DNA from: Lachnospiraceae bacterium
GTDB lineage: Bacteria; Bacillota; Clostridia; Lachnospirales; Lachnospiraceae
Direction of reading: 5' to 3'
Assembly (NCBI GenBank): GCA_017440575.1
Contig: JAFSGY010000040.1
Coordinates: 1-38,094, forward strand
DNA: 38,094 nt
The translations under genes and the position numbers were made by a program. The first letter of the stretch is position 1. Each line of letters starts with the position of its first letter. Below are positions 31,912 through 38,094 of the stretch, piece by piece. The notes beneath the pieces were generated by a model that saw only the letters and a program-made list of their open reading frames with translations, was not told where the DNA came from and did no database searches.

Positions 31912-33582
31912 ATGAAAAGGAAATTAATAGCATTATTCCTTGCAACAACAATGGTTGCAGGACTCGCAGGATGTGGTAGTTCAGAAACAACAAGCACAGA
32001 TAGCGGATCAACAGATTCCGCAGCATCAGCAACAGAAACAAAAACAGATAATAGCAGTGATTCTGCAGCATCAGCAGATAGTGGTTCAACAGATTCCGCA
32101 GCTATTGATACTTCTGAGCATGTTGTGATTACTTATATGACAACAGGTGATAAGCCTACCGGTACACAGGAAGAATTAGACAAGGTGATGGCAGAACTGA
32201 ATAAGATTCTCACAGAGAAGGTAAATGCAGAGCTTGATATTTACTTTATTGAGTGGACCGATTATTTATCTAACTACAACCTGACACTGGCTCAGATGGA
32301 CGGTACGGTAGATTTAGTTGGTACAGCTTCTGACTGGCTTGATGCATGGCCAAATGCTAAGAATGGTGCTTTCCTTGAATTATCAGAGGATATGTTAAAG
32401 ACATATGCTCCACAGACATGGGCAAGTGTTCCGGCAGAGAACTGGGAATTATGTAAGTATGATGGAGAAATCTATCTGATGCCAGAAGATAACTATGCAC
32501 AGTGGACAAATCATGGATATATTTATCGTATGGACTGGGCTAAGGAAGCTGGTCTTACAGATGGTGTTAAGTCTTGGGAAGATTTAACAACTTACTGGAA
32601 GCATGTAAAATCAACCTATACAGATATCATTCCTTGGGATTCTGATGGTACACATCAGTTCCAGATGGCAAGTGGTTGGGTAGCATCTCATTCTAACTTT
32701 GTTCCAATTGACGGTTTATCAAATGGCGGTCTTTGGGGAGGAACAAAGGATGATTTATATACCATCACATCTCCATTCGTAGAGAATACCGAGATGATGG
32801 TAGAATATGCTAAGTTAATGAAGGAATGGAATGAAATCGGTGTTTGGAAGACTGACGTATTAAATAATACATCAGCTGACGCAAGAGCAGACTTCAGAAT
32901 CGGACGTTCTGCAGCTGACCAGCATCATACACAGACATGGACAGACCTTTGTAGCGCAACACCATCCAATACAATCTATGAAACAGATGAGGATGCAGAG
33001 GCAGGCTTCTTCTACTTCGGTCAGGAAACAGGTAACGTAGTAGCATTATCTATTACACATGGTGCTATGGCAGTATCTGCAGGAAGTGAAAATCCTGAAA
33101 GAGCATTAATGGTATATGACTTGATTAGAAATGATCCAGAATGCTATAGATTATTTAACTATGGTATTGAAGGAACTTCTTATGAAATCGATGAGAACGG
33201 ACTTCGTACAACTCCAGAAGGATTTGATAGTGAAAAGCATAATATCAACGGTACCACAAACTATTGGTGGGGACGTAATGATGACCTTGAAATCAAGGAT
33301 GCTACAAGAAACTGGGATGCAATTGATAAGTTATATGCAGAATATGACAGCAAGAAGATCAACTATCCATATGGACAGTTCGTTCCAGATGTTGATAACA
33401 TTCAGTCATATATCAACAATGTAAATGAAACTCATAACAACTATATGAAGCAGATTTCTTATGGTTTGTATCAGGGAACAGCAGAAGAAATCGTAGCTGA
33501 GTATCAGGAAGCTATGAAGGCAGCTGGTATCGATGAAGTTACTGCTGAATTACAGAGACAGTTTGATGAGCTTTACAAATAA
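31912..33582 (+). CDS. Extracellular solute-binding lipoprotein (family 1, LplA-like)
   Basis: 556 residues with a lipoprotein signal peptide (MKRKLIALFLATTM; lipobox LAGCG, Cys near 21). A spacer of some 45 residues is almost entirely Ser, Asp, Thr and Ala with repeated (G)STDSAA units. The large family-1 binding domain begins VVITYMTTGDKPTGTQEELDKV. The size and the TGDKP-type opening are typical of LplA/YtcQ oligosaccharide-binding proteins. Aromatic-rich stretches (NYWWGRN, WAKEAG, EWTDY) suit sugar stacking. AGGAGG precedes the start. It is the third gene of the importer operon, and the ligand is presumably a galactoside, given the adjacent GH35 enzyme. Confidence 0.92.
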   Translation: MKRKLIALFLATTMVAGLAGCGSSETTSTDSGSTDSAASATETKTDNSSDSAASADSGSTDSAAIDTSEHVVITYMTTGDKPTGTQEELDKVMAELNKILTEKVNAELDIYFIEWTDYLSNYNLTLAQMDGTVDLVGTASDWLDAWPNAKNGAFLELSEDMLKTYAPQTWASVPAENWELCKYDGEIYLMPEDNYAQWTNHGYIYRMDWAKEAGLTDGVKSWEDLTTYWKHVKSTYTDIIPWDSDGTHQFQMASGWVASHSNFVPIDGLSNGGLWGGTKDDLYTITSPFVENTEMMVEYAKLMKEWNEIGVWKTDVLNNTSADARADFRIGRSAADQHHTQTWTDLCSATPSNTIYETDEDAEAGFFYFGQETGNVVALSITHGAMAVSAGSENPERALMVYDLIRNDPECYRLFNYGIEGTSYEIDENGLRTTPEGFDSEKHNINGTTNYWWGRNDDLEIKDATRNWDAIDKLYAEYDSKKINYPYGQFVPDVDNIQSYINNVNETHNNYMKQISYGLYQGTAEEIVAEYQEAMKAAGIDEVTAELQRQFDELYK

Positions 33583-33627
33583 GTATTGCAAAATAAAAAG
33601 TTTTGACTAATAATGCATAATAATAGA

Positions 33628-33665
33628 GGGTGTACATTTGCTTCGCGATGAAGTGAGGTACACCT
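33628..33665 (+). terminator. Hairpin after importer operon
   Basis: GGGTGTAC (33628-33635) pairs with GTACACCT (33658-33665, one G-U pair), with CTT/AAG pairing inside the loop. The T-tract is weak (TCTGTTAT), so termination is likely partial. Confidence 0.55.
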
Positions 33666-33667
33666 TC

Positions 33668-33735
33668 TGTTATATAATAGGAAATTGCTGTAACATATAG
33701 TTAGCTAGTGATTGTCATTGGACAATCACTTTTTG
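33668..33735 (+). terminator. Strong terminator or attenuator ahead of the beta-galactosidase gene
   Basis: AGTGATTGTC (33707-33716) and GACAATCACT (33721-33730) form a perfect 10-bp stem with loop ATTG, followed by TTTTT. It ends 42 bp before the GH35 start, too close for a further promoter after it. An extended -10-like TGTTATATA (33668-33676) lies just upstream, so this may be an attenuator in the GH35 leader. Confidence 0.75.
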
Positions 33736-33776
33736 TAAAAATACTAACCAATATGTTTGGCAGGATGGAGGAAGAG

Positions 33777-35588
33777 ATGGGACAATTTGAAATTAAGGAT
33801 AATTTTTATCTGAATGGAGAGCCCTTTCAGGTAATATCCGGAAGTATTCATTACTTCCGTGTTGTTCCGGAATACTGGCGTGACCGCCTTGAAAAATTAA
33901 AAGCGATGGGATGTAATACGGTAGAAACCTATATTCCATGGAATGCTCATGAACCAAAAAAAGGAGAATTCTGCTTTGAAGGTAGACTGGATTTGGTTAA
34001 GTTTGTAAAAATAGCAGAGGAGCTTGGCTTATATGTAATACTCCGCCCATCTCCATACATCTGTGCGGAATGGGAGTTTGGTGGTTTGCCTGCATGGCTT
34101 TTGCAGGAGGATAATATGCGCCTTCGTGCTTATTATGAGCCGTTTTTAAAGCATATTAGAGATTACTATGATGTACTGTTTCCAATGATTACACCTTTGC
34201 AGATTACAAAGGGTGGGCCTGTTATTATGATGCAGGTGGAAAACGAATACGGTTATTACGGTGATGATACCCGTTATATGGAAGCGATGTGCGATATTAT
34301 GCTGGAGCGTGGTGTGGAAGTACCGCTTATCACATCGGATGGCCCATTTGAGGAATCATTAAGCTGTGGATGTCTGGAAGGTGCTCAGCCAACCGGTAAT
34401 TTTGGCTCCAGAACGAAGGAACGTTTTGCAGTTCTTAGTAATTATACCAACGGTGGACCTCTTATGTGTGCAGAGTTCTGGGTAGGATGGTTCGATCATT
34501 GGGGCAATGGCGGCCATATGAAGGGCAATCCTGACAGTCCACAGGACTTAGACGATATGCTGGATATGGGACATGTGAATATTTACATGTTTGAGGGTGG
34601 AACAAATTTCGGTTTTATGAACGGTTCCAATTATTATGATGAGCTGACACCGGACGTTACCTCTTATGATTACGATGCCCTTTTAACGGAGGCAGGCGAT
34701 TTCACACAGAAATATCGTGATTTTCAGGCAGTCATCAGTAAATATAGAGAGATTCCTAAGGTGGAATTTACCACAAAGATTACCAAAAAGGCTTATGGTG
34801 AAATGACAGCTTTAGAAAAGGTAGGTTTATTAGAAGTCTTAGAGGATATCTCAGAACCAATTGTGGATACTTTCCCTGTCTGTATGGAGAAATGTGGACA
34901 AAGCTATGGCTATATCTTGTACCATTCCCCATTGCAGAAGGAAAAGAACATAGAGCGAATCCGTTTATGGGGGGCAAACGATAGAGCAAATATCTTTGTA
35001 GATAAAAAGCCGCTTGTCACTCTGTATGACAGAGAGCTTACCGGAGAATACAATGTGATCACGCAATCTGTAAAGAAAGCAGAGGATGTGAATGGTGCAA
35101 AGTCTGCGGAAGAACCAAAGGCGGAGCCGGTTACCTTCCCAGTAGGAGCGCCACTTGACATTCTCGTTGAGAATATGGGTCGAGTAAACTTTGGCCCATT
35201 AATGGAAAGACAGCGAAAGGGAATTGAGAGTTGTGTTCAGATTAACGGACATATTCATTATAACTGGAAAATGTATCCGTTACCTTTGGATAATCTTGAT
35301 AAGCTCGATTTCTCCAAGGGTTATACGGAAGGCTTACCAACCTTCTATCGCTTTGAATTACAGGTTGATGAGTGCGGTGATACGTTCTTAGAGCTTCCGG
35401 GATGGGGCAAGGGCTGCGTATTCCTAAATGGCTTTAACCTCGGAAGATACTGGGAAATCGGACCACAGAAGAGACTTTATATTCCTGCACCATTATTAAA
35501 GCAGGGCAAAAATGAGATTATCGTGTTTGAAACAGAAGGTAAATCCAGCGGAAGGATTGTATTCTGGGATGAACCGGATATTGGATAA
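33777..35588 (+). CDS. Beta-galactosidase, glycoside hydrolase family 35
   Basis: 603 residues with no signal peptide, so cytoplasmic. The TIM-barrel catalytic domain spans about residues 1-330. It opens LNGEPFQVISGSIHYFR and contains the family signature GGPVIMMQVENEYG, in which Glu157 is the acid/base. The nucleophile Glu233 lies in MCAEFWVGWFDHWG. Beta-sandwich domains follow (about 380-603), ending in the galactose-binding-like region FLNGFNLGRYWEIGPQ. GGAGGAAGAG selects the ATG at 33777; earlier in-frame starts run through the terminator. It cleaves terminal beta-galactose from oligosaccharides brought in by the adjacent importer. It probably shares their regulation, but no copy of the 14-bp operator is seen in front of it. 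Confidence 0.94.
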   Translation: MGQFEIKDNFYLNGEPFQVISGSIHYFRVVPEYWRDRLEKLKAMGCNTVETYIPWNAHEPKKGEFCFEGRLDLVKFVKIAEELGLYVILRPSPYICAEWEFGGLPAWLLQEDNMRLRAYYEPFLKHIRDYYDVLFPMITPLQITKGGPVIMMQVENEYGYYGDDTRYMEAMCDIMLERGVEVPLITSDGPFEESLSCGCLEGAQPTGNFGSRTKERFAVLSNYTNGGPLMCAEFWVGWFDHWGNGGHMKGNPDSPQDLDDMLDMGHVNIYMFEGGTNFGFMNGSNYYDELTPDVTSYDYDALLTEAGDFTQKYRDFQAVISKYREIPKVEFTTKITKKAYGEMTALEKVGLLEVLEDISEPIVDTFPVCMEKCGQSYGYILYHSPLQKEKNIERIRLWGANDRANIFVDKKPLVTLYDRELTGEYNVITQSVKKAEDVNGAKSAEEPKAEPVTFPVGAPLDILVENMGRVNFGPLMERQRKGIESCVQINGHIHYNWKMYPLPLDNLDKLDFSKGYTEGLPTFYRFELQVDECGDTFLELPGWGKGCVFLNGFNLGRYWEIGPQKRLYIPAPLLKQGKNEIIVFETEGKSSGRIVFWDEPDIG

Positions 35589-35593
35589 TAGAA

Positions 35594-35634
35594 AAAGACA
35601 ACCAGATATGTGGTACGCATATCTGGTTGTCTTT
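35594..35634 (+). terminator. Bidirectional terminator with 17-bp perfect stem
   Basis: 35594-35610 and 35618-35634 are perfect complements around loop TGGTACG. The T-run is better on the minus strand (CTTTTTC) than on the plus strand, so it can serve both converging genes. Confidence 0.85.
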
Positions 35635-35645
35635 GTTAAACGTTT

Positions 35646-36680
35646 TTAGTTTATTTTAGTTATAAAATCTTCAACACTTTCAGCTATAACAGCGAGTTTG
35701 AACCAAGATTTAAGCAACTCCATATCTTCTTCATACTCAATTCTTTGCTGTAACTCAGCCGGAATAGTTCCTTTTTCTGTGAGAAGCTCGAAAATGGAAT
35801 GGATACGTTCTTCACGTTGTCCTTGCTGAAGACCTTGCTGAAGACCTTGTTGAATCCCTTGTTGGATCCCTTGTTGGATCCCTTGTTGAATCCCTTGTTG
35901 GATCCCTTGTTGAAGACCTTGTTGAATCCCCTGCTGAAGTCCTTGTTTCATTCCCTTTTCTATTCCTATTTCAGTACCTTTTAATTCTGCATAAGCCATA
36001 AGTTCATCAAATTTCATATATTCAATTTTCACCTCCGGCGATACTTTTACCTTGCTGACATAATCATGAACCTCTTTTGTTGCATCATCAGTCACATTGC
36101 TTTCTTTACTATCCTGTATATATTGTAGCATGGCTTTTATTTCTCTGCTACCTCCTTTTGTTCCTTTTGTATTGAAATAGTAAAAGCGTAAGCCGTCATC
36201 GTAATCTAAGTCAGGAATTTCTATGCAGTGATTTTTAATAGTGTACATCATATAATCATGGCCAAAGGGATCAAAATTAGTGATAGTGATTACATATAGA
36301 TTTGGAAGCTTAGAGAAGTCAGTTTCTCCGCTTTTTAGATAACGACTGTCAATTTTTGCCTGATAGAAACGATTATGCTTTGGAATATGCATATTTTTCT
36401 GTAAATGTGGTTCTAAATCATAGACATTGGCAACTGGGATATTGATATCAGAACCGGCTTCTTCAATTTCGACATCCATACGAATTCCTCGAAGTCCGGG
36501 AATAGGAGCTGGAAGTGTCCGTTGGGCAATAACTCGAATCTGTCCAATTTCTTTTTGTAACAATACAGAAAGTAATCTTCTGCAAAAGGGAACACCTACT
36601 TCCTCATCTGTTGCGATGGCATTAATAAGGAAATCATCTATTACATCTAATTCTTCAAAAGGTTTGTTTGTATAACTCAT
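35646..36680 (-). CDS. PD-(D/E)XK nuclease family transposase/Rpn-like protein
   Basis: 344 residues of the PDDEXK_2/Rpn-related group often annotated as transposase or recombination-promoting nuclease. The N-terminal block KPFEELDVIDDFLINAI is characteristic. Nuclease-core candidates are the Asp/Glu of RMDVEIEE near residue 83 and the Gln-Lys pair in FYQAKIDSRYL near 120. A C-terminal run of ten G-(I/L)-Q-Q tetrapeptides (about residues 247-286) precedes a charged helix. CGGAGG selects the start at 36680 over in-frame sequence to 36725. No terminal inverted repeats were seen, so it is probably not a simple mobile element. Function in the cell is uncertain; relatives nick DNA or act as toxin-like nucleases. 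Confidence 0.85.
   Translation of the reverse strand: MSYTNKPFEELDVIDDFLINAIATDEEVGVPFCRRLLSVLLQKEIGQIRVIAQRTLPAPIPGLRGIRMDVEIEEAGSDINIPVANVYDLEPHLQKNMHIPKHNRFYQAKIDSRYLKSGETDFSKLPNLYVITITNFDPFGHDYMMYTIKNHCIEIPDLDYDDGLRFYYFNTKGTKGGSREIKAMLQYIQDSKESNVTDDATKEVHDYVSKVKVSPEVKIEYMKFDELMAYAELKGTEIGIEKGMKQGLQQGIQQGLQQGIQQGIQQGIQQGIQQGIQQGLQQGLQQGQREERIHSIFELLTEKGTIPAELQQRIEYEEDMELLKSWFKLAVIAESVEDFITKIN
35821..35940. repeat. Ten 12-bp tandem repeats inside a coding region
   Basis: Ten uninterrupted 12-bp units of the form CCTTG(C/T)TG(A/G)A(G/T)(A/C) on the plus strand encode Gly-Ile/Leu-Gln-Gln on the minus strand. Several units are identical at the DNA level, so copy number could change by replication slippage without breaking the reading frame. 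Confidence 0.95.
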
Positions 36681-36987
36681 TTGTCCTCCGTTTTCGGCAT
36701 AATGCAAAATAATAATGAAGTGCACTTGCCAGTATTTAGTTTATAAATTGGGAAATATTGGCGAAATGCCAAGAAAATACCTAGGATATGGTTATTATAG
36801 GCAGGGGTAACAAGAATGTCAACGGTGTAAAAGTGAGAAAATTTTAAAATGTTTTTAAACTGCTATAGATGTAATATAACATGTTTTCTTGCATACAACG
36901 ATAAAAGGGAGTATTGTAAGGAATGGAGAAAAAGAAGTTTATGATGTGACTCTGTGTTTATATAAATTTGAAGAATGATAGAAAGGT
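36681..36987. other. Intergenic region without a recognised gene
   Basis: An AT-rich 307-bp gap between divergent genes. It holds the minus-strand ribosome site of the nuclease gene, a small TTGGC/GCCAA hairpin (36758-36772) and several -10-like hexamers (for example TATAGA at 36864 after TG). No pair of hexamers is convincing, and no small ORF is supported. Confidence 0.5.
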
Positions 36988-37947
36988 ATGGGAATTATCG
37001 TGGAGAATCTGATATTTTGTTTAAACGCAACAATTCCGGTTTTTCTGGTTATGGTTGGGGGATATATATTTCGAAGAGTGAATCTGGTGGATGATGGATT
37101 TGTGAAAACCTTAAATTCCTTCAATTTTAAGGTAACGCTACCGGTATTGCTGGTAACAGATATTGCAGAGGCTGATTTTTATGCAGTGTGGGATACAAAG
37201 TTTGTTCTGTTTTGCTTTGGCGTAACATTATTATGTATTTGTATTATATCTGTATTGGCGCGGTTGCTGTTAAAGGATAAATCCATTCTAGGTGAATTTA
37301 TTCAGGCTTCGTATCGTGGAAGTGCAGCAGTTCTTGGAATTGCGTTTATTCAGAATATCTATGGTTCGAGTGCTATTGCTCCGTTGATGATATTGGCGAC
37401 TGTGCCATTATATAATGTGGCGGCTGTTATGATTTTATCTTTTACAGTACCGGGAAGTACGGGATTTGATAAAGAAAATCTGAAAAAGTCTTTGAAGGGA
37501 ATTATTACGAATCCAATTATTCTTGGTATTTTTATTGGAATGATTATCTCTGTAGCAAGAATCGAGCTTCCTTTTATTGTTACCAAGACCTTGCATAATT
37601 TTTCTGTGCTGGCAACACCACTTGCCTTAATTGGACTTGGTGCGGGATTTGAGGGAAGAAAAGCGCTGGCTAAGCTAAAACCAACTATAATATGTTCTTT
37701 GTGTAAGCTTTTTGTTATGCCTTTGATTTTCTTGCCGATTGCAGCAGCGTTAGGATTTCGGGACGAGAAGATGGTAGCGATACTGATTATGCTTGGCGCA
37801 CCAACAACGGTAAGCTGTTATATTATGTCAAAAAATATGGGGCATGAGGGAGTGCTCTCATCAAGCTGTGTTGTTTCTACCACTTTTTTAAGCTCTATCT
37901 TTATTACTTTGTGGTTATTTGTGCTTCGTATGAACTATTTAATTTAA
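36988..37947 (+). CDS. AEC-family transporter (auxin efflux carrier fold)
   Basis: 319 residues and about ten transmembrane segments in the two-times-five AEC arrangement. Glycine- and proline-containing helices (FKVTLPVLLVTDIA, GSAAVLGIAFIQNIYGSSA, ATPLALIGLGAGF, GAPTTVSCYIMSKNMG) match the conserved crossover regions of these carriers. Bacterial members move organic acids such as malate or related anions, so the substrate here is unknown. The ATG at 36988 is only 1 bp after AAGG, and a GTG at 37000 is an alternative start at a long spacing; neither is ideal. It stands alone, with no terminator evident downstream. Confidence 0.9.
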   Translation: MGIIVENLIFCLNATIPVFLVMVGGYIFRRVNLVDDGFVKTLNSFNFKVTLPVLLVTDIAEADFYAVWDTKFVLFCFGVTLLCICIISVLARLLLKDKSILGEFIQASYRGSAAVLGIAFIQNIYGSSAIAPLMILATVPLYNVAAVMILSFTVPGSTGFDKENLKKSLKGIITNPIILGIFIGMIISVARIELPFIVTKTLHNFSVLATPLALIGLGAGFEGRKALAKLKPTIICSLCKLFVMPLIFLPIAAALGFRDEKMVAILIMLGAPTTVSCYIMSKNMGHEGVLSSSCVVSTTFLSSIFITLWLFVLRMNYLI

Positions 37948-38094
37948 ATTCAAGTTTAGTGGAGGATAAGTTTAGGCTGTGAGCACTCCTTTCAAGGCTG
38001 TATAAGGCGGATGAATATGCCTCAAATGCAAACCCGCTTGTTTGGTATTTCCTAAATGGAGCGTTCGACAGCTTCGATTAACGCCCTCTTGCGC
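37948..38094. other. Unassigned right edge; possible end of a minus-strand gene
   Basis: No plus-strand gene or hairpin is clear. On the minus strand an open frame enters at the window edge and stops with TAG at 38054-38052, encoding RKRALIEAVERSI. Thirteen residues are too few to identify. The final 90 bp look richer in G+C than the neighbouring DNA. Confidence 0.25.

Noticed and set aside
35821-35940. CRISPR-like short repeats
   Set aside because: Units are 12 bp, contiguous, without spacers, and in frame inside a protein-coding gene.
35799-35984. Plus-strand 61-residue frame rich in Leu-Leu repeats
   Set aside because: It is the antisense of the 12-bp repeats; it has no ribosome binding site, and its pattern is explained by the minus-strand gene.
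35646-36680. Insertion sequence boundaries around the transposase-family gene
   Set aside because: No terminal inverted repeats or target-site duplications were found on reading the flanks. The 17-bp inverted repeat at 35594-35634 is a terminator with no counterpart at the other end.

Overview
The window reads as a chromosomal segment of a low-GC, Gram-positive anaerobe, most likely a member of the Clostridia and probably Lachnospiraceae. The grounds are strong GGAGG-type ribosome binding sites, lipobox lipoproteins, a type-Ic aspartate aminotransferase, a ChvE/MmsA/MmsB sugar importer, a TPP-riboswitch ThiT, an LplB-like oligosaccharide importer without its own ATPase, a GH35 beta-galactosidase and a PD-(D/E)XK nuclease with Gly-Gln repeats. 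A chemoreceptor gene suggests a motile organism. Genus-level placement is not possible from sequence reading alone.

Region 1 (1-13.8 kb) is a dense envelope-stress or antimicrobial-peptide sensing block. It starts with the tail of a BcrA-type ABC ATPase, its permease, a small histidine kinase and a lipoprotein. A second ABC exporter (ATPase plus a double-length permease, minus strand) is divergent from an operon of response regulator, kinase, UlaG-like metallo-hydrolase, response regulator and kinase. A large lipoprotein follows, then a KdpD-like/KdpE-like pair. In total there are four kinases, three OmpR-type regulators and two exporters. Three intergenic regions carry direct repeats at one- or two-helical-turn spacing, as expected for OmpR-family operators.

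Region 2 (13.8-21.2 kb) is central metabolism and ion homeostasis. Pyruvate kinase starts 2 bp after the KdpE-like gene. Then come a Na/Pi cotransporter with a PhoU domain, a yybP-ykoY-type Mn riboswitch controlling mntP, an AI-2E-family permease, a type-Ic aspartate aminotransferase behind a perfect-consensus promoter, and a cytidylate-kinase-like protein.

Region 3 (21.2-35.6 kb) is nutrient sensing and uptake: a chemoreceptor, a tiny membrane protein, the ChvE-MmsA-MmsB monosaccharide importer, a TPP riboswitch with ThiT, and a LacI-family regulator next to an oligosaccharide importer (two permeases plus binding protein) and a GH35 beta-galactosidase. Nearly identical 14-bp operator-like palindromes sit just after the predicted start points of the lacI gene and of the importer operon.

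Region 4 (35.6-38.1 kb) holds a minus-strand PD-(D/E)XK nuclease/transposase-family gene with ten 12-bp tandem repeats, an AEC-family carrier, and an unassigned right edge.

The most distinctive signals are: (i) two unrelated genes (the AI-2E permease and thiT) whose Shine-Dalgarno lies in the 3' arm of an intrinsic terminator, with the U-tract as spacer to the AUG; (ii) a legible Mn-riboswitch expression platform; (iii) a K+-type two-component system abutting pyruvate kinase; and (iv) the concentration of sensor kinases with two peptide-type exporters. No tRNA, rRNA, CRISPR array or complete insertion sequence was seen.
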